From Hamiltosporidium magnivora (taxonomy: Eukaryota; Microsporidia; Dubosqiidae), in contig PITI01000202.1 of assembly GCA_004325065.1 (NCBI GenBank), forward strand, positions 1 through 16,948: 16,948 nt of DNA, in the 5' to 3' direction. The position numbers were made by a program, and so were the translations under genes. Positions 1 to 8,851 of the stretch are shown here, in pieces. The first letter of the stretch is position 1. Every line of letters starts with the position of its first letter. The notes beneath the pieces were generated by a model that did not search any database, was not told the origin of the DNA, and saw nothing but the letters and a program-made list of their open reading frames with translations.

Positions 1-690
1 ATATAATGCAAGGAAAAATGAGCTTGTAAGTTTTAGTGGTTCTTTAAGATGGCTAAAGAATGGGAATATTAGGTTACGTGAGGAAGATGTCTTTTACAGA
101 GCGAAAGCTATGTAGCAACACTGCAATAAATCTGCCAAAAATTTAGACTATTTGACTACTCGATTTGAGGAAATACTGGGATATGACTGCCTCAAACTGC
201 ATAATGAACTGATTAAATGTCCGATTTCCTTCTAAATAGATTGATTCTAACCTTTGGAAAGAATTAGGAACCACTCAATTTAGGAAATCATTGAAAAAAA
301 TACGCGGGGATAAGAGTGGAAACCAGGATAAAGACTTATGGCAATATTCAGAATATTAGACTTGATATATTTATTTGGAATAAGAGGCTGAATGGGATAA
401 CCCTCGTTGAAGTAGGAATCACATCTCAAGATTGCTTCAAGTAGTTGAAACTGAGAAGCTTAGAACGTATAACACATTAGAAAACGAGTTAAATCTTATT
501 TATAAATGTAGTGTAGAGATAATGCCTTATGTGGTGACCTGGGTCAGTATTATAATAATATACCATAGATCAATAATCTAGAAACTGCAAATCCCATGAA
601 TATAGAGGAATAGATTCAGTCAATCGTACTATAGAAGACATTCGAAATAATTTACTTTGATCGACGAAGAGACCTTGAGTCTGGACTAAA
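1..690 (+). mobile_element. Decayed non-LTR retrotransposon, C-terminal end (restriction-like endonuclease type)
   Basis: The stretch from base 3 to 232 reads in one frame (one internal TAG) and looks like the end of the reverse transcriptase/linker region: a run LRWLKNGNIRLRE, then a decayed zinc-knuckle region (QHC...LTTRF) and LHNE, where R2-like elements have C-C-H-C and RHN. After frameshifts, bases 358-430 encode RLDIFIW...LVEVGI, matching the PD-(D/E)xK nuclease core, with the expected RPD changed to RLD. A frame starting near 431 continues as VVETEKLRTYN...YKCSVEIMPYVVTW. The stops and frame changes show it is dead. The 5' part lies outside the window. The 3' boundary is not defined; similarity fades near 690. 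Family knowledge: R2, R4/Dong and NeSL elements carry a C-terminal knuckle plus restriction-like nuclease. The clade here is my inference from memory of the motif order. Confidence 0.7.
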
Positions 691-942
691 TACCGAAAAG
701 AGCTGAAAAGTGCGTCAATGGGTGTTATTAAGAGAGCCGAGATGCATGGGGAACTAAAACCCCTTTTAAAAGCAGGGAAGAATGAGGAAGATGGTGTTAA
801 AACAGAAAATACGAAAAATATCTTACACTCAATTATTTCAGATGGCGCAATCACAGTGAAGGAATCGGCAATAAACATTATGGAAGAGTCGGATTTAATA
901 GAGAATAAGTATGTGGTTAAAATGATAGAAAATAATATATAA
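676..942 (+). CDS. Short unassigned ORF just downstream of the retroelement remnant
   Basis: The frame is open from about 676; the first ATG is at 718, giving 74 residues to a TAA at 940-942. The product is hydrophilic and charged (many Lys and Glu), with no membrane segment and no motif I recognise. Base composition is less A+T-rich than the DNA that follows, as in the adjoining retroelement. An AATAAA-like sequence sits about 35 bases past the stop. It may be the 3' tail of the retrotransposon ORF in a shifted frame, a piece of another element, or a small real protein. It has no clear promoter of its own, so I lean towards transposon-derived sequence. Confidence 0.25.
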
Positions 943-1985
943 TAGATATAAAATTTGTTAACCCAGAAAATATATTCAATAAAAATATTGAAATATTGCA
1001 TTATCAGGTTTTCTTATGACAAACCATTTCTTGTTTGCGTATAACGGAAGTTTTTGGAAATTAAGGAAATATGATATAAGTTATGCTAGAATACTATACG
1101 CAATCTTATTATTGTTTAGTTTAAGATTAATTAAGAAATTCCTATCATAGAACAAATGGTGTAGAATACTGCATCTATTCAGAAACAATCAGTGTTTGCA
1201 AATATTTCTAGTGTTTGAATGTATGAAAAGGCCAACAAGTTGGATTTGCAATAATACAAAAAAAACTAATATCAAGAGCCGAAAGGCTTTTTTCTTCTAA
1301 ACTAATGTAAGAAGTGTATTCCAAAACTTATGAACCTAAGATCCTTAATTTGTTATCACATAAGATTACTTTGGCCTAAGAATTTTAAATTTTGCTAACT
1401 TAAATAATATATTTGAATGCGTTTTTTATAAATAAACGAATTTGAAGGCTATTTAAAATTTTAATTATCCAAGGCTAACAAACCAAATTTGAAATATGTT
1501 TAGCAAAGCATAAACCAGATTTATTAGACCTTATAGCTTACTACTTAATATTATCCGTATTATAAATAGATTCAGTGTTTAAATTACCTTCCACAGGTTT
1601 ATTTAATAAGAATATAAATACGAGTTTATTTTAAATGTTATTATACAGGATTTGCTTTATTTTTATCTTATAAAACAGAATGTTGTTTCCTACAAAAATA
1701 TAATTTTATTACAATAATTCTCTTATGAATGATTATAAAAAATTAACAAAAAAACGAATTTAAAATTCTGTACTTATAAAACTAAAACAAAGCATATTAA
1801 GTTGAAAAAGACGATTTATATATGAATTACCAAAAAAATATTTGCTAAATTCAAATGTAATTCAAAATACCGCAAAATGAATTATTTTTTAAAAAAACTT
1901 TTTATTTTCCTTGATTGCTATATTACAAAACCTTTATAAAATAAAAAACTAAAAAAAAATTAAACCACCTTTTTTTTATTTGTCC
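943..1985. other. Intergenic, A+T-rich; no gene seen apart from one hairpin
   Basis: No coding frame of any length or recognisable motif was found on either strand. It becomes steadily more A+T-rich towards the kinesin start, with long A and T runs from about 1735. A TATAAA lies at 1935-1940, 46 bases before the kinesin ATG, but such hexamers are frequent in this sequence. A small hairpin at 1274-1292 is listed separately. Confidence 0.6.
1274..1292 (+). other. GAAA-tetraloop hairpin followed by a T run
   Basis: AAGAGCC and GGCTTTT can pair around a GAAA loop (7 pairs, one of them G-U), and the T run continues after the stem. It resembles an intrinsic terminator or a structured RNA end. Nothing upstream identifies a transcript that would use it, so the role is unknown. 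Confidence 0.3.
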
Positions 1986-3728
1986 ATGTATTTCAAAGAT
2001 AAAGATTCAAACATAAATATAAAAATAGATCAAGTAGAGAAGATTTTTAATGATTTACGTTCTCGATTAGTTTTTATGAATAAAGAAATAGATAATATAG
2101 GAAATGATTCGTTTTTAAAAAATATAGATGTAGAAAATGAAAATATTAAGAATACACCTAAAACACTTATTGAAAACTGTAGTAATGAAAACTGTGGGTG
2201 TCATATGAACAACTGTGATAATTTATATGACACGAATCATAATTTAAAGCATATTATATGCGATCAAAACAAATTAGAAACAGATGATTTAACCAAGAAA
2301 AAACTTGATACTTTATATGTTTTTATAGATGAATTATCTATGAAATTGAAGCAATTGGAATCAGAAATAGTGCAAAGAAATCAAGAAATTGTTAATTTGA
2401 AAGAAGAAAATGAAAACAATGATTTACAACATAAATATGTGATTGAGTCGTTTAAATCAGAAAATAATAAATATTTAGAAGAAATTAAGATAAAGAATGA
2501 AAATTATATGAAAGAATTAAATGAAATGAAAAATTTGTTGAAAAATAAAGAAAATGAAATACAAATTAAGCAACAAAAAATCCTAGATTTACAAGAAAAT
2601 AAAAGTGTTCTTGAATTAAAACTAAAGAATTTAGAAAAAATGGAGGAAAAAATTGAAATTTTTAAAATGAAAGAAAGAAAACTAATAGAAGAAATAATAG
2701 ATCTTAAAGGGGCAATCAGAGTATTTTGTAGAATCAGACCTAAATTTTATAAAAATACTGATTCTAAAAATTATGAGATTGAATATTCTGATGATAAAAT
2801 AACAATCAAAGAAAAAATTGAATCGAGTTATAATAATTTTAACATTAAAACACATAATTTCTTATTTGACAAGGTTTTTGGTCCAGAATGTGATCAACTT
2901 CAAGTTTATGATGAAATATCATTCCTAATACGATCTATTCTTGATGGCTATAAAGTTTGTATCTTTGCATATGGACAAACAGGAAGTGGTAAAACTTATA
3001 CGATGGACGGAATTGAAGATAATTCAGGAATTATTCCAAGATCTGTTTCAGAAATATTTGAAGTTTCAAAAGAACTATCAAAAAATAATTGGAAATTTGA
3101 ATTTATTATTTCGTTTGTAGAAATATATAATGAAAATATTGTAGATTTATTAGAAAATAATACTAAAAAATGTGATATTAGACATGAAAATGACGAGACC
3201 TATATAACAAACTGTACATACAAAGTTATAGAAACCCTAGAAGATTTTACTAGACATTTTAAAAAGGCATTGGAAAATAGAACAACAGGCGTCACATTTG
3301 TAAATGAAAGATCGAGTAGAAGTCATTCGATTTTTACATTAAAAATAAATCTTTGTAATTCTGTTACAAATCAAAAAAAACAAGGAATTTTAAATTTAAT
3401 TGATCTTGCTGGATCAGAAAGATTATCGGAATCGAAATGTGAAAAAATACGTTTGGTGGAAACACAAAATATAAATAAAAGCTTGGCATGTCTTGGGAAT
3501 GTTATAAATTCTTTAATAAAAAAAGATAGCCATATAGCCTTTAGAGATTCGAAACTTACATATTTATTAAAAAATAATTTTTTAGGAAAAAGTAGAACAA
3601 TTATGATTGTAAATGTTTCGCCGGATTGGATGCATTTAAACGAAACAATTTGCTCATTAAGATTCTCTTCAAATGTTAAACAATGTAGACTAGGAAAGGC
3701 TACAAGCAATGTTCATAAAAATGTCTAA
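1986..3728 (+). CDS. Kinesin-14 family C-terminal motor protein (Kar3/Ncd-like)
   Basis: Predicted microtubule motor of 580 residues. Residues about 98-236 are Lys/Glu-rich with heptad-like spacing, a coiled-coil stalk. The motor follows from about 239, beginning DLKGAIRVFCRIRP, the neck-motor junction typical of kinesin-14. ATP-site motifs are intact: P-loop GQTGSGKT at 330-337, switch I NERSSRSH at 440-447, switch II DLAGSE at 473-478, then NKSLACLGNVI and RDSKLTYLL. A motor at the C-terminus after a coiled coil is the hallmark of minus-end-directed kinesin-14s, which act in spindle and nuclear microtubule organisation. The start is the ATG at 1986; a TTG two codons upstream is not a plausible eukaryotic start. 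ACCACC lies about 20 bases upstream. The N-terminal 95 residues are unique and hold a Cys/His cluster (C65, C70, C72, H73, C77, C92). No intron is needed. The family call is firm; the direction of movement is inferred. Confidence 0.96.
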   Translation: MYFKDKDSNINIKIDQVEKIFNDLRSRLVFMNKEIDNIGNDSFLKNIDVENENIKNTPKTLIENCSNENCGCHMNNCDNLYDTNHNLKHIICDQNKLETDDLTKKKLDTLYVFIDELSMKLKQLESEIVQRNQEIVNLKEENENNDLQHKYVIESFKSENNKYLEEIKIKNENYMKELNEMKNLLKNKENEIQIKQQKILDLQENKSVLELKLKNLEKMEEKIEIFKMKERKLIEEIIDLKGAIRVFCRIRPKFYKNTDSKNYEIEYSDDKITIKEKIESSYNNFNIKTHNFLFDKVFGPECDQLQVYDEISFLIRSILDGYKVCIFAYGQTGSGKTYTMDGIEDNSGIIPRSVSEIFEVSKELSKNNWKFEFIISFVEIYNENIVDLLENNTKKCDIRHENDETYITNCTYKVIETLEDFTRHFKKALENRTTGVTFVNERSSRSHSIFTLKINLCNSVTNQKKQGILNLIDLAGSERLSESKCEKIRLVETQNINKSLACLGNVINSLIKKDSHIAFRDSKLTYLLKNNFLGKSRTIMIVNVSPDWMHLNETICSLRFSSNVKQCRLGKATSNVHKNV

Positions 3729-5338
3729 AAAAAATATTTTTTTAAAAATGGAATTGAGCTAAGATCAGCTTTTTTTTAAGTATAAAATTGTTTATTCATA
3801 TTTCATTTATTAGATTCAATAAACCTAGGATTTATAAAATATTTTATTTTGAACATTTTCAAGTTTTCTATTTAAGTATCACTATATTTAATTTGAGTAT
3901 TCTAATTTTATTTTGAATTTATAAAATCTGTCTTTCATATTTCTCTGTGAATAATTGTTGTTTTGAAGTTTAACTGCTCTTTTAATTAAACCAAATTTAT
4001 TTTTATGATAATATTATATTATATTTTGCTTTTCTCAATATCTTAATGTTAAAATTTATATTTATTTAATTTGTTCTTATATCAATGTTAACTAAATTAA
4101 ATATAGTGTAGTAAACAAATTTATTTCTTTATATTTATTTCTGAGGAATTTAAATTAAAACAGAGATATTTTTTGAAAACAAGTAAAAAAATACTAGAAA
4201 TACAATTTATATTTAAATTCGTTTATAGGAAATAAATATATACTAGAATAGATAATTACTTATTCCATTACTCTTTTACCTCTCGGTGTCTAGAATGAAT
4301 AAATATAAGTCTTCTAATTATTTCTTATAATCTATTGTAACTCGGAATTAAATGAGACCAACCCATCGTTCCAATGTGGTATATATCCTTCCAAAACGGT
4401 AACAATGATTTTCACACGAATTTCACACAAACATTGACAACTAAATAGTTTTTAAATTGGTTATATTCTTTCTACGTAGTAAGATAATACAGTAATTTAC
4501 AGAACAACAGAAGTGTGCAGTCAAAATAATTCAGCTTCTTGTAAGTTTTTTATATATATTAGATGCCAAAAAAAACTGGAAATCAGATTAAACAAAAATA
4601 TATTTTTACCAACAATATAGTTGTTAAAAACATGGTTGAATACAATTCATTTGAAAAGTTAAAAGTAGGATTCGCAAAAGTAAAATTTTTATTACAAAAC
4701 AGATTTTTCAAACTGAAAGATGAATATAAACATTTTTAATATATTTATCACGTTAATCGTTCAAAAAATGGTTATGATTATAGATCAAAAATATTGTCTT
4801 AAATGAAATCTAAATTTATTCTTAAAAAATGAAATCACATTCATTATCTGGGAAAGGTTTCATACTTGAAAAGAATTAAAACTTCCTGTTTTAGCCAACA
4901 TACAACCAATAAACGATTTTTTTAAAATTTTGAATGATAAAGATTATTTTTGAAATGAAATATACCAATTATATATCATTAAAAGATAGATCTAATACTT
5001 CTGAAAATTACTGGTCAATTTAGAAGAATAAATTAAAACTTTTCAAGAAAATCATTTTTTATTGGTTCGTAAAAGCAAACTTTAATCACTAGATAATATT
5101 CTAGTTTATTTTGTCTTTTAAAGCAACTTTGAAGAGTCTATATAAATTAAAATTAAATAAGAATTATTCATATTTATAACCAAAATATATCTGAAAATCT
5201 AATAAATATGTTTTTAATATTAAGCATGCACCAATAAAAATCACTTCCAATTTTGGAAATTTATTCCTTTTTGAATAAAGCGATTGGTTATTTCACTCCT
5301 TAAATGATTTTTATAAAAATTGCAGAAGAACCAAACAT
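3729..5338. other. Intergenic, A+T-rich; no confident gene
   Basis: About 1.6 kb without a convincing gene. An AATAAA at 3818-3823, 90 bases past the kinesin stop, could serve its 3' end. Around 4335-4460 the composition is richer in G+C, and the minus strand has a frame of about 39 codons (ending EGYIPHWNDGLVSFNSELQ) with no recognisable motif, possibly transposon debris. A TATAAA at 5312-5317 lies 22 bases before the GTPase ATG and is a plausible but weak core promoter element. Confidence 0.5.
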
Positions 5339-5956
5339 ATGGAAGCAAAACCGCAAGACGATAAAAGTACTAATAAATCTGGAAAAGTTGTAGTTGTCGG
5401 AGATGGTGCATGTGGAAAGACATGTTTATTAGAAGTATTTAAACGGAATAGATTTCCAGAAGAATATATACCAACTGTTGTAGATAATTTTGTAAAAGAT
5501 GTTGTATTAGATGACGAGGAAAACACCACAGTCACGTTAACACTTTGGGATACTGCTGGCCAAGAAGATTATGATTCTGTGCGACCATTGTCTTATAAAG
5601 ATACAGATTTAGTACTTTTGTGTTACTCTATTGAAAATAGATCAATGCTTCCAAATATTTCGAACAAGTGGCTTTATGAAATAAAAAATTATTGTCCTAC
5701 AGCCAGCTATTTTTTAATTGGACTGAAAAAAGACATTAGAACAACTCCTACACCAGATATAAATCCAGACAAAATAATAACTTATGAAGAAGGTCAGAAC
5801 ATATCCAATGAAATTAATTCTGCAAATTTTCTGGAATGCTCGGCCAAAACCGGTGAAAATGTGGATGCAGTATTCAAAGCAGCAGCCGAACATATACGAA
5901 TTAACAAAAGCACTGCAAAAAAAGAAAAGAAATGGTATTTTTGTTTCTGTTGTTAA
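5339..5956 (+). CDS. Rho-family small GTPase
   Basis: Predicted 205-residue membrane-attached GTP switch, probably controlling actin or cell-wall/cell-polarity processes as Rho1/RhoA do. Motifs: G1 GDGACGKT at 21-28 (identical to RhoA), effector loop EEYIPTVVDNF with Thr46 at the switch I position, G3 WDTAGQEDYDSVRPLSY with catalytic Gln75, and G5 ECSAK at 166-170. The Rho insert region is present but short, between DIR (132-134) and EEG (150-152). Oddities: about three extra acidic residues before G3 (DDEEN, 58-62), G4 reads LKKD (129-132) instead of NKxD or TKxD, and the tail ends KKEKK...CFCC, a basic patch plus cysteines for prenylation, although CFCC is neither a usual Rho CAAX box nor a standard Rab tail. 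Start: the only in-frame ATG before G1. AATAAA follows the stop by 10 bases. The family is firm; the exact subfamily (Rho versus Rac/Cdc42) is less so, though the DNFVKDV and ECSAK stretches favour Rho. Confidence 0.96.
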   Translation: MEAKPQDDKSTNKSGKVVVVGDGACGKTCLLEVFKRNRFPEEYIPTVVDNFVKDVVLDDEENTTVTLTLWDTAGQEDYDSVRPLSYKDTDLVLLCYSIENRSMLPNISNKWLYEIKNYCPTASYFLIGLKKDIRTTPTPDINPDKIITYEEGQNISNEINSANFLECSAKTGENVDAVFKAAAEHIRINKSTAKKEKKWYFCFCC

Positions 5957-6519
5957 CGTTTATTAAATAAAGTGACATTTTTGTTAATTTAGACTTATCC
6001 TAAAAACTTTATATTTTAACCAATAATTTGTGGGAATATATCATAATATTTTTTAAAACATTAGCCTTTACATTTATTTCCTGCTTGACTTAACTTTAGA
6101 TTTGTGTAAAATTATATTTGAGTTACAAATTTCAACGTATATAGTGGATATTGTATGGGCCACTACCAACAAACTATTATCTTTCAACCTATCTTATTCA
6201 TTAAAATGCATTCAATAATGATTTATACAGAATTTAATCATTAAATATTTTCGATTTGATTGAAAAATATTTATAAAGAACGAATATTATAATCTATATT
6301 GAGTTCAAGGCGAACTGGAAGATTTTGGAAGGTTTTTTGAGAAAAAAAATTTAAGGTAACCACAAGCTCTTATATATAATCTTAAAGAAATGACAAGAAC
6401 CCAACAACGTCCAATAAAATTTGTTCTTAATAAAGAAAGGATTCTTTTTGAGATGAAATACTAATTATGGCAAAATGGAAAGCACTTCTCTGACTTGTTA
6501 AAGTTACACCCGAAATATT
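5957..6519. other. Intergenic between the Rho gene and a LINE remnant; nothing recognised
   Basis: Apart from the poly(A) signal, no coding frame or repeat was found. The 5' limit of the LINE is unclear. Composition starts to rise in G+C from about 6300, so some of 6300-6519 may be unrecognisable 5' LINE sequence. Confidence 0.4.
5966..5971 (+). promoter_or_regulatory. Likely polyadenylation signal of the Rho gene
   Basis: AATAAA begins 10 bases after the TAA. Very short 3' ends of this kind are common in microsporidia. The motif is expected often by chance in A+T-rich DNA, so its position is the only support. Confidence 0.4.
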
Positions 6520-8055
6520 TATACGCACAAGAAAACTACATAGATAACAATGGAATTGAAAATGATAGGAAAATAACCGAGGAACATTTAGGAACCTTAC
6601 AAAAAATGAAGATTAGAAAAGCTTCAGAGCTTGTAAAATTCATACGCAAGACGGAGAAAAATTTTTTATAAATGATAAAAATACTTTCGGGATAAGTCTT
6701 TATACCGAGAGACCGGGAAATACCTATCATAACTCCCATATGCAAGAAAGGCAATAACAGAAACCGTCTGAACTACAGAAAAATAGCCTTAATAAGTGCA
6801 GCGAGAAAAAACATTTCAATATATTGACAGAAAACAAAGAGTCAAGTATAATATATTTTAGAAAAAGAGGAATATGGGCTCTGAAAAGACCGTAGCAACA
6901 GAGATTAATTTTCGCACAAGAAACTAGTATCAGATAAAATCATAGAATGCGGAAAAGATGTTCATACTTGCATAATGAATTGAAAAAATGCCTTTGATAG
7001 CGTAAAGGGTTTCGAATTAGAATGTTTTACTTAAACGAGGAGTTCAATATATCTTTTTTAAACGAATACAAAGCTATTACAAGATTTTTCGAGACTAAGT
7101 CGGATTAGGAAACTTTTACTTGGAGAATTTCATCAAGTCCGCTGGTAAAGGACAAGAAACATTCTAACCATCACTTAATTATCATTCTAATGCGCAATAT
7201 ACAGGCTGAATGCAAAAACAGAACCAAACAGTTTAAGTTGAGAAATATGAGAAAGACGGCAGTAGTGCTAATGATATTAGGTTACCCGAAAGAACCTCTG
7301 CTATTAAATTCAGAACAAGACTTATGAAAATCAAGGAATCTAAAAAACAGAGCCGAGGAGAAGAAAACTAAAGATAAACAAACCCAATATACCACAATTA
7401 TGATATCTAAGAAGAATTCACAATACTTAATTACAAGCAAAGAGTTTTCTTGAAACAATTCCAAGTGCAGATGGAAGACCTGAAAAAGATAAAAATGCCT
7501 CAACATCACAATCGAATGACTAAGGAGAGAACTTTTAAATCATTTTTAGAAAGAAAGAAAGAAAGAGGCATTTCAAAATCAAGATGGGTGTATACTCTTT
7601 TATTTATGTTCCTACCCTGATTTTTGAATGGAGTCTTGGGTATTTTATTTAAGCAGGAGTAGACGAATTCAAGATATCAAACTGGGATTTCTGAGAATTA
7701 AAATAGAATTAATCATAGAGACCAAGTTATAAACCAGGAATTAGGCAGTCTCCTCAAACGGAATCCTTGTGGAAGAAAATGCATGGATTAAAATTGCCTT
7801 CGTTCGGACATATTAACTATGATTAAAAATGAAATAATCCCGAAAAAAGCATTATAAACAACATGCGAAAGCCAACTACAACAGGGAAGACCAAGGGTGA
7901 AAGGGTTTAACTCATTCAAAACCCGCTTTTCATGAAATAAAATCAGATCTGGGAAATGCTAGAACATTGACCAGCGACATAATACGTTAGCGTTCCATCA
8001 TGCCATACTCAACACTGAAAGGTACAAGAAAGCCGTAATAGGTAAGTAAGTATAT
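6520..8055 (+). mobile_element. Decayed LINE (non-LTR retrotransposon): reverse transcriptase to 3' tail
   Basis: Successive broken frames follow the order of a LINE reverse transcriptase. About 6560-6650: ITEEHLGTLQKMKIRKASEL, the pre-finger stretch. About 6700-6790: EIPIITPICKKGNNRNRLNY, the fingers motif usually seen as PIYKKG..NNYRGI. 6930-7010: ECGKDVHTCIMN then KNAFDSV, motif A with its Asp at 6996-6998. About 7246-7260: YEKD where the catalytic YADD box belongs. About 7390: MISKK (KTKVMxISK region). 7590-7650: VPTLIFEWSLGYF (LYGCESWVL region). 7690-7900: INHRDQVINQELG, IIPKKAL and GRPR, the C-terminal region shared by many LINEs. It ends in GTAAGTAAGTA at 8042-8052, a typical LINE tail. 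Many stops and frameshifts make it inactive. No endonuclease domain was found upstream. I did not resolve the clade. Confidence 0.8.
8042..8052 (+). repeat. GTAA microsatellite tail of the LINE
   Basis: Two full GTAA units and a partial third directly follow the end of the LINE ORF remnant. Short tandem tails in place of poly(A) are common in several LINE clades, so this probably marks the 3' end of the insertion. Confidence 0.55.
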
Positions 8056-8398
8056 TGACTTTTTTTCAATATGATTGTATTATGAATCACTTTTTTTCTG
8101 AAAAATACATCTAAATCAAATTTTAAGTTTTTGATTTTCTCTTATTCTTGCAGATTTAGGTTTAGACTGTATTTTCATCATTTATTTACAGAAATCTAAA
8201 TATGTTCCATTTAAACTCTCCTGAATTATATTTAGCATTTCAAATTAAATCGAATCATACGCTTCCGCTGGTTATAAAATAATATATATTATTTACTTCA
8301 ACTATGCTACATAAAGCTTTCTATTCTCCAGAAAGTATTAATGAAAATTTTGTCTTTATAACCATATATTTCTGATTATATTATTAGATTTAATATAA

Positions 8399-8745
8399 AT
8401 GTTATTTATAGTATTATTAAGTGGCGCTAAATCCCCTGAAGAGTCGATCCTTCTTAACTTTTCAATTAATTCTTCTTTATCTTTCACTTATTATATTAAA
8501 CATCTCAGACCCTTTTCCATAGCATCCATTCATATTTTCCGTGGTATAGCTTTTCTTCTTTTCCATTGGGTGCATACATGATGACGTGACTGTACCCGGA
8601 TCAGAAGATATTCGCATCACATGCATTAACCCTATTAATATTTCTCTTTTGATTTCACTACCCGAATTGGATTCACGATATAGACCAAAATTGTTTGATT
8701 TTTTCTTATTTTCAGGCATAGTTTTGGAACCATACATTCGTCAAG
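8399..8745. other. Unassigned island of higher G+C with overlapping ORFs on both strands
   Basis: The stretch stands out from its A+T-rich surroundings and has three overlapping medium ORFs: plus 8399-8581 (60 codons), plus 8586-8831 (81 codons) and minus 8477-8737 (86 codons, containing LYRESNSGSEIKRE). Frames open on both strands over the same bases usually reflect base composition rather than real genes. I recognise no protein family in any of them. It sits between the LINE 3' end and the hAT element, so debris of another mobile element is the likeliest reading. The rest of 8056-8851 is plain A+T-rich sequence. Confidence 0.35.
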
Positions 8746-8851
8746 TATTATTCATTCTAACTTATCCAAAATTGTTTCATTTCTTTTCTCTTAACTTAGG
8801 CTCAGATTATAAATTAAAACTGCTCTTATGATAATCTTATATACATTATGG

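Noticed and set aside
570..1001. 143-codon minus-strand ORF at the left end
   Set aside because: It runs antisense through retroelement sequence, has low complexity and many Phe, Ile and Ser, and matches no family; the plus-strand retroelement reading explains the first part better.
1980..1985. TTG as start codon of the kinesin, two codons before the ATG
   Set aside because: The organism is a eukaryote and an ATG follows at once at 1986.
3371..3709. 112-codon minus-strand ORF inside the kinesin gene
   Set aside because: It is the antisense of the conserved motor domain and matches nothing; the plus-strand frame explains the sequence.
5311..5535. 74-codon minus-strand ORF over the start of the GTPase gene
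   Set aside because: Antisense shadow of the P-loop and effector region.
5784..5966. 60-codon ORF in a second plus frame inside the GTPase gene
   Set aside because: Overlaps the G5 and tail region of the GTPase in another frame; no independent support.
7282..7509. 75-codon minus-strand ORF within the LINE
   Set aside because: Antisense to the LINE reverse transcriptase remnant.
7551..7565. GAAA repeats as a possible CRISPR or satellite
   Set aside because: Only a few units of a simple A/G repeat within the LINE; no spacers and no array.
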